Positions 48,748 to 60,600 of a DNA stretch of 64,000 bases are shown in pieces. Under the pieces are notes generated by a model that did no database searches, had not been told where the DNA came from, and worked only from the letters and a program-made list of their open reading frames with translations. The DNA lies in NCBI GenBank assembly GCA_003255065.1, contig QAOA01004158.1, positions 89,541-153,540 on the forward strand. The letters run 5' to 3'. Within the stretch, counting starts at the first letter, position 1. Each line of letters starts with the position of its first letter. The translations under genes were made by a program, and so were the position numbers. Origin of the DNA: Cercis canadensis. Its lineage: Eukaryota; Streptophyta; Magnoliopsida; Fabales; Fabaceae.

Positions 48748-49531
48748 GTTTGTTTACAAGTTTTATAAGGTAAGTATTTTTCTTTCCATGCTTGAAAGTT
48801 TTCTGAGTAACTAATAAAGTCTTTTAAGTCACAAGGCACTTATTTTTATTAGTCATATGAAGTAGCCGTATTGTTAAACTGCCATAATAATAAAATTATG
48901 TCTTCTCTATAGAATTTCAGCTAAACTAATGTAGGAAAGAGTTATAGGATTGACATTCGAACGTGTTTGTTGACTAAAGACACACAAGCCTTGTGCAAGC
49001 AATAATTCAGTTTATTAGCCTAATGGGTTTGATTTTACTTGATCCAGGGGAGATTGGATCAATCTTCAAACTGATCCTTGGAGCTGAAATAAACGCTGCT
49101 GTGAAGAATCTCAAGCAGTCATTAGTGTGTGTCTGTGTGTGTTGTGGTTTTCATTCGAACATTCAAGTCAAGTAGGTAAACTATTACATGGTTTGAGTGT
49201 ATGACTTTAAGATATTACACAAAATAATATGATATACAAATTGATATGCCACAAACCTTGTATTTGAATTCAAATAATTAAATGAATAACAGTTTAATAA
49301 TCCTATCAAAATCATGAAACTGCCATCCCTTCTCAACTCCTACCTCCAACACAATTAAATTCTTGTTACTGAATGAATTCCTACAATAACAGCCCAAGGG
49401 AATCATTCCACAACCTTCATGCACATAAACTACAAAACCGCATAGCATATTCTCCAATTCATGATACCAAAGAATCTTTGAGGACTAAATAGTAATTTCA
49501 TTTGGTGCTTTCTATGAGCACCATTTTAAAA
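48748..49531. other. Duplicated 3' flank of RLK copy A
   Basis: Non-coding sequence that matches 56709-57473 throughout. It probably includes the 3' UTR. A tgtgtgtctgtgtgtgtt microsatellite lies at about 49125-49141 (diverged in the B copy). Confidence 0.6.
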
Positions 49532-50221
49532 TGGGGGCCTTTAATTTACCCTAAGCAAAAATATAGGGTTATATAACTCTATTCTAGGTGGCATAGTGAC
49601 CACCGTTTCTTGTGCTATGTGCCAAATCTAGTGGTGGATATTTAATTTTAGTTACCTATTCAGTTGGTAATTTCTCAACTTGTGTGGCAATATTAATGTG
49701 ACTCACTAATTTAACTAAAATTATGTTAGTATCGCACTTAAAATAACAATTTATGTTAAAGCTTTTTTTTTAATAATTAAATTATGTTAAAGTTGGGAGT
49801 ATACAAAGTATAATATTCCTCTCCATTTACATATTTTTCACAAACAAATTTATGAAATTTTTTTAGAGAATTATATTCAAATTTATACATAAAGATTCAC
49901 AATTTAAAATAAAATTTTAAGCATGATAAAATTTAAAAATATACATTAATAAATAGATTAAGATGATTGAATAACAATAGTATAAAAAAATAAGTCAAAA
50001 AATTGAAGAGAGTAAATCTCACTCTCTCCCTTACTCTTTATTTTTTGCAAGTAGGATTTGAGTGGTGAATTTTTGTATGAAAATTGGATAAATCCTAAAT
50101 TTAAATTTCAAAGTTTTACGATTTTTTAATAAAATATTTATATAAATTTCATAGATCATTAAATTTTAAGTTTAATGGTATAAAACTCGTATTAAAAGAG
50201 GTTAAAATTATTGAATAACCC

Positions 50222-50570
50222 CTTACTTTCAAGTTAGAACAGTAAAATTTACGGTGATCAACAGTGTATTTGATAGGCTCCAGTATAGAAGCTAAAGTGC
50301 AATTATGTAGAGATGGTTAATTAGGCATTATGTCAGGCACAACTTCCAAACTATCATCTCACTTGGACTAAGATTTGTCCAATAAACATTGATAATAGTG
50401 AACGATGATGCATCAAGCACAAAGATAATGTCATATGCATAATGGGCTGCAATTTTCATCAAACAATCAATGGTGTTAAAGAAATTTGAGGGCAAAAAAT
50501 AATAAAATAACTTACTAGCAACCAATCAGAAACCACTAAAAGTATCTCAAGTTTTTTTCTTTTTTTGTCA
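50222..50570. repeat. RLK upstream repeat, copy 2
   Basis: Homologous to 44510-44860 with a small indel block: a stretch aagatttgtccaataaacattgataatagtgaacgatgatg-like (50370-50410) is absent in copy 1 and occurs again at about 50580-50625, so this copy also has an internal direct repeat. Confidence 0.75.
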
Positions 50571-50899
50571 AACTTGGACTAAGATTTGTCCAATAAACAT
50601 TGATAATAGTGAACGATGATGAGTCAAGCACAAAGATAATTGAGATTTTGGTATGTGCCCAACTCAGTCATTGATGAGGTCACTCTTAGATCATAGCAAG
50701 GAGATAGCCTCGTGCTGTGCTACATATTGAGTTTGCCAATTAGAAAGCATTACTTATTGAAAGTAGAATATTTTTATTGGAGAATTTATAATATCTTAAT
50801 AAAAGTTTAGTTAGAAACTACAACATGCATTTTTTTTTAATATTAAAAAGAAAAAAGAGCACGTATTTTAGCAACATATATTGGACGGTAGACTAACCC

Positions 50900-51076
50900 A
50901 AATTTGGTCATGTCATTTGAATTATATATGTTACTCAAATTTAAATTGTTTATTTTATTAAAGTTCATCTCAACTATTAAAATACATTAATATTTAATGG
51001 TTGAGATGAACTTTAATAGAATGGACGACTCAGATTTAAGCAACATGACTCAAGTGATATGACTGAATCCAAATTT
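50900..51076. mobile_element. Palindromic MITE (element 5, about 177 bp)
   Basis: The two halves are reverse complements: caaatttggtcatgtcatttga pairs with the 3' end tcaagtgatatgactgaatccaaattt, and attaaagttcatctcaac pairs with gttgagatgaactttaat around a short central loop (about 50975-50995). No convincing target duplication was found. It interrupts the RLK upstream repeats. Confidence 0.75.
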
Positions 51077-51087
51077 AATAATAAACA

Positions 51088-51310
51088 ATGTGATGTGATT
51101 AGTTCACAGAAATATGCATAATGGACTGCAATTTTCATCAAACAATCAATGGTGTGTTAAAGGAAGTTGAGGGTAAAATATAATAAAATAGCTTACTAGC
51201 AACCAATCAGAAACCGCTAAACGTATTTAAAGTTTTTTTTTTTTGGTCAAAAGTATCATAATTGATTAAGTGAATTTATTTATTTTTACTTCTTTTTCTT
51301 TATGAAACTA
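51088..51310. repeat. RLK upstream repeat, copy 3
   Basis: Matches 44675-44900 (aatgtgatgtgRttagttcacagaaatatgcataatg through tcataattgattaagtgaattt). Together with copy 2 it shows that the region upstream of RLK copy B was duplicated and then rearranged. Confidence 0.75.
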
Positions 51311-51631
51311 CTTTGGATGGAGAAGATGAATTTAAGAAGAATAAAAATATAATAAATTAAGTTGACACTTCCGAAAAAATTAGATATATATAATTTTCTT
51401 AGATTCTATTTTCAAGAAAAATTCGTGCAGAATGGAGTTGTGAAAACACGTGAGGCTCTTGGCTCCTCCACTACAAACTAATTCAAAGTTCAAACATGGA
51501 GTTTACTTGCAAAAGTCACTGTTTCCAACTTCGAAGCAAGTAAGTATACATGATAGAGGTAAAAACGTGCAACACGGATTTGACTTCTGTGCAGCTTACA
51601 TCAAATTAATTTCCAGAATTATTAAAAAATT

Positions 51632-52076
51632 TAAATTTTGATAAATTAGTCTTTAAAATAATGTTTAGGAGGTTTCTTAGATACTTTTAATATTTATGTA
51701 GTATGTCATACTACATAGGAATAACCAATAAATGAATGACATGTGTACAAATTAACTGTTTTTAAGTTTATTTAAAAAATTAAATAAATTATATTTTATA
51801 TATAATAAAATATAAAAATTATGTATGTTTGCCACTTCAGTGTAGTATGATATACTTACGTAGTATCATAGAATCCCCGTAATGTTTATTATAAAATAAT
51901 ATTTTAATCCAATCATCAAGATTTTTTAAAAATTGATTTCTATAATACACATAAATATTTATTACAAAATAGTTCTTCAATCAATAATATTTAGACCAAT
52001 TTATTAAAAATTTTGATGATTGAAGAAATATTTTATAATAAATATTTTTTTCGGGACTAATTTAATAATGAAAATT
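51632..52076. mobile_element. Host inverted-repeat element (element 7) interrupted by element 6
   Basis: With 51667-51887 removed, the left arm (aaattagtcttt...aatgtttattataaaat...caatcatcaa) is the reverse complement of the right arm (ttgatgattgaagaaat...ttataataaat...cgggactaattt, ending about 52076), arms of about 90 bp. Ends are approximate and no target duplication was identified. Confidence 0.6.
51667..51879. mobile_element. Small TIR element nested in another MITE (element 6, 213 bp)
   Basis: The start GGAGGTTTCTTAGATAC and the end (reverse complement CGGGGATTCTATGATAC) form imperfect terminal inverted repeats. A perfect 8-bp direct repeat, TAATGTTT, flanks it at 51659-51666 and 51880-51887. 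It interrupts the left arm of the larger inverted repeat at 51632-52076. An 8-bp duplication suits hAT-like MITEs. Confidence 0.75.
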
Positions 52077-52689
52077 AATTAGATAAAAGTTAGTACAATA
52101 GTATTTTTGAACTTATGATCTCTCACTTATTACTGGAATTAATGTATCTAAATTATTCGTTTATATATGATATAATCTTTTCACGAGCACTAACTCTACT
52201 AAACAAGTATTTGTTATGTAATCTTTAAATTTCGAAACTGAAAACAATTTTGTTATTATATACAAAACACATAAGATTCGTATATTGTTTATTTTTATTT
52301 ATATGCTCTCACTTTCATTTTTATGGTCATTATAAAGCAAATCTTAGAAGTCTACAAAACGTAAAACATTTGTCAAGAATATGGGGACCACCTTTCTATG
52401 TTAAGACGTCAATGGGAGAAATCCTATGTCCACATTATTCAGTCTTTATGATTTATTAATGGCATTGCGGCTCTCCTATTGAAATGATAATCTGATATTC
52501 TAATATTATTTCAATACGAGATAATAAACCGTAGTACATTATTTGCTGGCGATAATGCCCACTAATAAAGTGCCAATAGAACCACACCCATTCTATTATT
52601 ATTACTGAAATTGGAAAACTGTGTAGGTGACTAGGTGTGAGAATTAGATATTGTTGTTAGAGATACTTGTTTTAGGACAAACATAAAAG
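52077..52689. other. Spacer upstream of duplication block B
   Basis: AT-rich and not shared with the upstream region of copy A; no gene recognised. It separates the RLK upstream repeats from the B gene and so replaces the distal promoter that copy A has. Confidence 0.5.
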
Positions 52690-52711
52690 TAGGAAAGGAT
52701 CACCTTTAGCT

Positions 52712-52722
52712 CCGCCTATTTA
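52712..52722 (+). promoter_or_regulatory. TATA-like box of RLK copy B
   Basis: gcctatttatactc lies about 95-105 bp upstream of the ATG at 52819. In copy A the same position reads cctattaattatactc, i.e. an insertion that disturbs the TATTTATA core. Confidence 0.4.
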
Positions 52723-52818
52723 TACTCATCCAGTCTTGTGGCATGCTATCTCATAATTTCAGAAACCATTGGATTCCAACTTTTTGTTACTTGTCTATCT
52801 CTTCACTAAAAGGTCATC

Positions 52819-55800
52819 ATGAACTCCCAACTCAATGGGGTTCACTTCCTCTTTGTTCCAACTCTGTTGCTTGTGCTCTACTGTTTTATGGCTCCTACTA
52901 GTATTGCTGTGCTTCAAGTCCTCAACATTAACACCGACCAGTCTTCTCTTCTTGCCTTCAAAGACCATATCACTTATGACCCCAATAATTTCCTTGCCAA
53001 AAACTGGTCAGTTAAAACCCCTGTTTGCAATTGGTTTGGCATCACTTGTGGTTCTTCCCACCTTAGAGTTACTGCCCTCAATCTCTCTCACATGAATCTT
53101 GTTGGAACCATTCCTCCTCATCTGGGGAACCTGTCCTTCCTTTCTAAGCTAGATCTTTCCAACAATACCTTTCAGAGTTCCCTTCCTAGTGAATTGGCTC
53201 GGTTACGTAGAGTGAAATTCATTAACCTACAGTTTAACAACTTCAGTGGGGAGATCCCACCATGGTTTGTGTTCTTGCCAAAACTTGAAAAGTTGGGGTT
53301 ACGCTATAACAGTTTCACAGGTAAGATCACACCCTCCTTATTCAACCTAACTTCACTGCAAGCCCTTGATCTTGCTGGTAACAAACTTTGGGGTTTTCTA
53401 CCCTCCAACTTCTTCAACGGCCCTGCATTACAGCGGGTGAGTGTTTATGAAAACCAAATCTCAGGTTCTATCCCAAGCTCTGTTTTCAACATATCATCAC
53501 TCCAAGTTATTGATCTCGGCAAAAACAATCTTTCTGGCGAAGTCCCAGAAAATATCTTCTATTACCTTCCTAAATTGGAGAAGTTTAGCTTAGAAGTGAA
53601 CCAGCTCGTTGGAGAAATTCCACTTAGCTTGTTTAATTGTAAGCAGCTGCAATATTTGTCCTTAACTCACAATAATTTGAAGGGAAATATACCAAGAGAG
53701 ATCGGGAACTTGACAATGCTTAATTCTTTATACCTTGGCGACAACAATTTGCAAGGTATGATTCATTCCTTTAGTCTACGAATAACCTTGTTAACTCTGA
53801 TATTTGAAATACAAGGATACAACCTACCCTGGCTTAGAATCAAAAATTCATTTTTTCTTAATTGAAATTTCTATGTTTGAAATGAGAAAAATCTTTTGAA
53901 AGAACCATGAAATGTGTAAAAATGTGGATATCTTGGATTTATTATTGATGTGCATAATGCTTTCAAATTTTGAAATGTGATAGAATTATTTCTATTATAA
54001 ATGACAGGTACAATACCAAACGAGATTGGGAATCTATATAATCTAGAGACATTGAGTCTCAATGCTGCCAATCTGACTGGCCAAATTCCATCAGAAATAT
54101 TTAATATTTCTACAATAATAGCAATTTCCCTAACCATGAATCAACTCTCAGGTAGTCTACCATTAACCTTAGGCTCCGCAGCTCCAAATCTTAAGAAATT
54201 ATTGTTAGGTGATAATTATCTTAGTGGAAAAATTCCAAGCTCTATTTCCAATGCTTCTTTGCTCACTGATCTAGACTTGATAAACAATTCATTTTCTGGC
54301 TACATTCCAAACATATTTGATAATTTAAGAAAGCTCGAACGGCTTAACCTTGAATCGAATAATTTGACTTCTGACCCTTCTAATCCATTGTTGAATGTCA
54401 TAAATTCTTTAAGTAGTAGTAACTATCTAATATATGTATCCTTCTCAATAAATCCTTTGAACTCCATCCTTCCAATGTCCATTGTTAATCTCTCCACTTC
54501 TCTAGAGCACTTGGGATTTGGGATGTGTGGAATGAGGGGTAGCATTCCACCAAATATTGGCAACTTAAGTGCCTTAGTATTACTTGACCTTGGTCAAAAT
54601 CAACTGACTGGAACCATTCCAACTGAAATAGGGAAGTTACAAGAGTTACAAGCTCTCTCTCTTTATGGGAATCTGTTAGAAGGACTTTTTCCACGTGTAA
54701 TATGTCAACTCAAGAGCTTGTGGTTTATAGACATGGGTATTAACAGTTTTTCCGGACCAATACCTACTTGCTTGAGTAACCTTACATTATTGAGGGAGTT
54801 TTCACTCGATGGTAATAAGTTGAACTCAACAATACCTTCTGATTTGCTGGGCCTCACATATTTATTGTATTTAAGCTTGTCCTCAAATGAGCTAGTAGGA
54901 CCTCTCCCACTAGGTATTGGAAATTTCAGAGTTTTGACAGAGCTTTATTTATCAGATAATCAGATATCAGGTAACATTCCAAGCACCATGGGAGGACTTC
55001 AAGATTTAATTCATCTTGACTTGCAACGAAATAAATTGGGAGGACCTATCCCTGAATCTTTTGGCAGTTTGGTGAGTTTGGAAGAACTTTATTTATCAGA
55101 AAACAATTTATCTGGTGTTATTCCCAAGTCTTTAGAGGGACTTGTGCATATGAAGTTTTTCAATGTCTCTTTCAATAAATTGGAAGGAGAGATTCCAAGT
55201 GGTGGGCCTTTTAAAAACTTGTCTTCTCAATCATTCATGGGGAATGAAGGACTTTGTGGTGCTCCACACTTGCAAGTCCCAAAATGCAAAACTACTGCAT
55301 CTAGCAAATCCCCAACAACTACTGCAATTGTGCTGAAAATTGTTTTGCCCATTGGGTTTGCCACATTAATGTTTATATTGACTTTCTTGTATGTGCTAAA
55401 ATGCAAAAATCGCAGCGAGTCGTCCAACCTAGAGCAAGATTCAACAGTGAGAACATGGAGAAGAATTTCATATCATGAACTTCGGCAAGCTACAAATCAG
55501 TTTAGTGATGTCAATTTACTTGGTATAGGGAGCTTTGGAAAAGTATATAAAGGAATACTCGACGACGGGATGAGTGTTGCAGTAAAAGTTTTCAATTTGG
55601 AGCTTGAAGGAGGATTTAGAAGCTTTGATTCTGAATGTGAAGTGCTAAGAAATGTCCGCCATCGAAATCTTATAAAAGTCATTAGCAGTTGCAGTAATGA
55701 TATTGACTTCAAGGCATTGGTTTTGAGTTACATGCCTAACGGGAGTTTAGAGAGGTGGTTACACTCCGACAATCATGGGTTGAGTATAATGCAAAGGTTG

Positions 55801-56708
55801 AACATAATGATTGATGTTGCAGCAGCATTGGATTATCTGCATCATGGTTGTTCTATACCAATTGTGCATTGTGATTTAAAACCCAGTAACGTATTGCTAG
55901 ATCAAGATATGATTGCACATGTGACTGATTTTGGCATTGCAAAACTCATGGGTAGAGATTCCTTGACACACACTATGACACTAGCCACAATGGGGTATAT
56001 GGCTCCAGGTGATGTTTCTAAATCATTTTCAATTAAGTTTTTAGTTTCTTGCAAATATATCATGTTGTAAAAATATTTCTAATATATCGAAAAATATCTT
56101 CTAAGTTCATATCATAATATCAAATATCTTAAGAATTTTTTTCCCCTTACATGCAGAGTATGGATTGGAAGGAATTGTTTCTAGGCAAGGTGATGTATAT
56201 AGCTATGGTATTTTGCTTATGGAAACCTTCACTGGAAAGAAGCCNATGTTGTAAAAATATTTCTAATATATCGAAAAATATTTTCTAAGTTCATATCATA
56301 ATATCAAATATCTTAAGAATTTTTTTCCCCTTACATGCAGAGTATGGATTGGAAGGAATTGTTTCTAGGCAAGGTGATGTATATAGCTATGGTATTTTGC
56401 TTATGGAAACCTTCACTGGAAAGAAGCCCACAGATGAAATGTTCCATGGAGAATTTAGCATCAAGCATTGGGTGAAAGATTCGTACCCTGATGCAATAAT
56501 TGATTTTATTGGTGGTCAACTGTTGACAGAAGACAAAGGACAATTAGCTGTTAAGAAGGACTGCTTATTATCAATCAAGGGGTTAGCATTGGATTGTTCA
56601 ACAGATTCTCCGAATGAAAGGAGAAATATCAAAGATGTCTTAGCTGCACTCAAGAAGATCAAAATCAAGTTTTTGAATGAATCTAGAAATCCCAGAGCAT
56701 CTGTTTGA
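52819..56708 (+). CDS. LRR-XII receptor-like kinase copy B, 3 exons, 1101 aa, non-RD kinase
   Basis: Exons 52819-53755, 54008-56008 and 56341-56708 join in frame (phase 1 at both junctions). Order: signal peptide with hydrophobic core about 10-31; LRRNT with NTDQSSLLAFKDHI and a CNWFGITC cysteine pair; roughly two dozen LRRs with the plant xxIPxxLGNL pattern; membrane helix about 752-778; then kinase with glycine loop GIGSFG (818-823), VAVKVF lysine, HCD at 933-935 in place of HRD, and DFG from 953. The HCD makes it a non-RD kinase, typical of immune receptors of LRR subfamily XII (FLS2, EFR, Xa21), so pattern recognition at the plasma membrane is the likely role; the ligand is unknown. A partial duplicate of exon 3 (56157-56244) before the N at 56245 is probably an assembly artefact. 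Otherwise no lesions, unlike copy A. Confidence 0.9.
56062..56428. repeat. N-flanking direct duplication (183 bp x2) across intron 2/exon 3 of RLK copy B
   Basis: 56062-56244 is repeated at 56246-56428 with the N at 56245 exactly between and only a substitution or two. It duplicates the end of intron 2, its acceptor and the first 88 bases of exon 3. Copy A has no such duplication, which supports a contig-overlap artefact. Confidence 0.9.
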
Positions 56709-57678
56709 GTTTTTTTACAAGTTTTTTAAGGTAAGTATTTTTCTTTCCATGCCTGAAAGTTTTCTGAGTAACTAATAAAGTCTTTAAGTCACAAGGCACT
56801 TATTTTTATTAGTCATATGAAGTTGTCGTATTGTTAAACTGCCATAATAATAAAATTATATCTTCTCTATATAATATCGGCTAAACTAATGTAGGAAAGA
56901 GTTATAGGATTGACATTCAAACATGTTTGTTGGCTAAAGACACACATGCCTTGTTCAAGCAATAAACCAATTTATTAGCCTAATGGGTTTGATTTTACTT
57001 GATTTCTTCAAACTGATATTTGGAGCTGAAATAAACGCTGCTATGAAGAATCTCAAGCAGTCATTAGAGTGTGTCCGTGTGTGTTGTGGTTTTCATTCGA
57101 ACATTCAAGTCAAGTAGGTAAACTATTATATGGTTTGAATGTATGACTTTAAGATATTACACAAAATAATATGATATACAAATTGATATGCCTCAAACCT
57201 TGTATTTGAATTCAAATAATTAAATGAATAACAGTTTAATAATCCTATCAAAATCATGAAACTGCCATCCCTTCACAACTCCTACCTCCAACTCAATTAA
57301 ATTCTTGTTACTGAATGAATTCCTACCATAACAGCCTAAGGGAATCATTCCACAATCTTCTTGCACATAAACTACAAAACCCCGTAGCATATTCTCTAAT
57401 TCATGATACCAAAGAATCTTTGAGGATTAAATACTAATTTCATTTGGTGCTTTCTATGAGCACCATTTTAAAACACAAACCAAATTGGTGGATGCAATTG
57501 AATTTGGATAACGCGGCCCAATCCTCCAATAGCCTGCTGCACATGTAAGCACGTCTCCAATCTCAACACACAGGCTGTTGCCCTCAGCTTCATATGTAGG
57601 ACATTATAGTACACACACTAATTAAGTTCTTCATTGACTACTGAGATTCCTATTTTCTCCCTTGAGCTGTCGAGAAAA

Positions 57679-60600
57679 ATGGCAGTCTCAGCGGACGGCC
57701 GCTTATCTCTCTCCTCTGCTATCCAATTACGTGGATCAACGGGATTGGCGTGCCGGAATTGGAAGCTCGTAAAGTTTTGTTATGGTGAACTCATGGGTCG
57801 GAAGCTCAAGCTCGCCCAAGTTCAGCAACAAGGAGGTAATGGTGTTTGCAATAAGAATGTTAAGCAACATATCTGCATGTCTCTCACTGCTGATGTTAAC
57901 AGCAAAACCAAGGTTAGTTGAATTTCTCATTCTTTCCCTCTCTTTGAAATTGTAAAAGAAACTGCATGGCAAACTAGAATTAATTGAAAACAAGAAAGTT
58001 AGGAAATACTAGGTTAGAATTATTGTAAGGCAATAGAGAAGAAATGAAGTACAATTGATCAAGCGTTGACTTTAGATGTTCTTGCCATTGACAAACGGTT
58101 GTCATATTACTTTACATTATAAGCTTTATTGTTAAATATTTTATATTGAGTAGCTCATTTTCTCTAGAAATAATAAGATTTAAATATATTGCAAATTTCT
58201 ATAATTTATACGAATTTTAAATCAAGTCCTTATAATTTAAAATAATAAATTTTTTTTTTTTTTTAGAGATACATAATACTCAAGTTTTAGAATGCAATTA
58301 TATGATTCTGTGTCGCACATGATAGGGCAGGTAGTATAAGAGTGATATATGTGTTGGTGATTTTGTCTAGTGCTTCTTCCTTTGGTAGGTTCCAATTGGA
58401 GGTGCATACATGCTTATTGATGTGCCAATGAGCAATTGAATTAACAGTGGGATCAACAAAGTGTACATTCTCAATCAGTTCAACTCAACATCACTCAACA
58501 AGCATATTACTCGTGGTTATGCCTTTGGCACTGGAGTCACCTTTGGAGATGGCTATGTCGAGGTATATGAATATCCCATCATTCAATAAACATATGCCTA
58601 ATGCTAAATTTCTCAAACCCACCCAAGAATGCCTGCTTCTTCTCTCACAGGTTCCTGCAGCCACTCAAACTCCAGGGGAGGCTGGGAAGAACTGGTTTCA
58701 GGGCACTGCAGATGCTGTGCGCCAGTTCCATTGGCTCATTGAGGTAATACACCACACTAATTAGAGCAACCACTAACTTTTTTTGAGCAAGGGAAATTCA
58801 GATAATATCCAATCATTAATTTGAGCATGCTAATTCATACTTATGCCATTAAACAAAAAAGTTGATATCAGTAGCTTTTTGATTCTGCTTCAAGTGCTGT
58901 GTTGTTGGAGGCAATCTTACATGCTTTTTAACGTTTTAGGATCCTAGAAGTAAGGAGATTGAGGATGTATTGATTCTTTCCGGGGATCACCTATTCAGGA
59001 TGGACTACATGGACTTTGTGCAAGTAAGGAATTACACTATTCAGTTGACAGTAATTTCTGTAACCATCATATATTAATTCAATTGTTACATTCAAACTGT
59101 TGACTCTCACATGCTATCACTCATCTTCGTTTTCAGAATCATCGGCAGAGTAATGCAGATATCACCCTTTCCTGTTTGCCAATGGATGACAGGTAGACAC
59201 TAGTCTAAATTTTTGGAGATGCATACTTCATTTCTACTATCTGATACTTGACTAGCTTATAAACTCAAATTGGGTAAGCCAGTAAGGGTGACTTATGGCC
59301 CAGGTGAACAGCTATAAACAGATTCGAAACTAATCTTTTTCATTTGAATTTTATAGTATCGTGTATTAATGTTTTATGATTAAAACTTAGCCTAGATAAT
59401 CTTATTTCTGTATTTTCAGCCACCGAGGTTTAGCTTTTATGATGCAGCAAAATCAAAGATTGGCAACTGCAAGGTCAGTATCTCTGTCTTCAAAACTTGC
59501 TCTTAGACCTTTCTTCTGCAAAATCTACACTCGCAAGCATCAAAGACCATATAAATTGCCAGCTACTACAGTATGAGCTAAATTAGATAGGTATACAATC
59601 ACAGACAGAAAGTATGTTGATATATGAGTGCAACCTTCTTAGATCATCCTGTTTTAACTCCACTTCTTCTTTACTTTCAAATACCAAACTAGCATTTTAT
59701 TTGTCCCTCTGCAGATTGTTGATTCAATCATATCATATGGAAGCTTTTTAACAAATTCCTTCATCGAGCATAAATTAGTTGGTTTCAGGTCCAGAATAAA
59801 CTCAGACGCTCACTTGAAGGTTTGGTGAATCTATTCCAATGTTATGTTATCTAAGCATTTTGTTGGAGAATTACAGAACATGAAGACAATGCAAATCTTT
59901 AACACCTGTAACTCATACCTGATTCATCAAATGCATAGCAATTCTAAAATTTATAGGCTTAACATTCTTAAAATCTTGCTTCATGAAAATGTAATACACT
60001 TCTAGAACAAATATATATGTAGGTATTTTTATTTGCTAAGTTTGGTTATGTAGAATTATCCCATTACAATTCCATGAAGGACACAGTGATGCTTGGAGCT
60101 GATTTCTATGAAACCGTCACTGAAGTGGCAGCCCTATTAGCTGAGGGAAGAGTTCCAATAGGAATAGGAGAAAATACAAAAATCAAGTACTAGCTGCAAC
60201 TCTCGCTCCCCTTCTAGCCATTTAGTTTCTCTTGCTGCTGTTTCTCATCATTTTTCTCCTCATATATCTGCAGAGACTGCATCACTGACAAAAAAGCCAG
60301 AATTGGAAAGAATGTTGTGATAGCAAATTCAGAGGTATGATTCTTCAAACCATTTTACGTTAATGAATAAGGAAAACATAGGATATGTCACACCAAATAC
60401 AATTTGATATCCAACTTAGTTTTACTGGTTACTTGGCGGAAAATCACCACAAAAAAAAAAAAAAAATTAACACTGAAACACAGGAATTTAACATGCTTCT
60501 GCAAATTGCCCAAGTCTATGGGAGAAGCATTAGAAAAATCCACCAATAAAATTAAGCAAATACAATTTTTTTTTTCAATTTCTTTCACAAATCTAAACCC

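Larger units (their letters stand above)
44928..49531. repeat. Tandem duplication block A (RLK copy A and flanks)
   Basis: Matches 52690-57473 along its whole length: about 130 bp of upstream sequence, the gene, and about 780 bp of downstream non-coding DNA. Similarity ends abruptly at a shared gagcaccattttaaaa on the 3' side. Unit length about 4.6 kb, offset about 7.76 kb. Confidence 0.9.
52690..57473. repeat. Tandem duplication block B (RLK copy B and flanks)
   Basis: Counterpart of 44928-49531. It is longer by about 184 bp because of the N-flanking duplication at 56062-56428; without that the two blocks are almost the same length. Confidence 0.9.
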
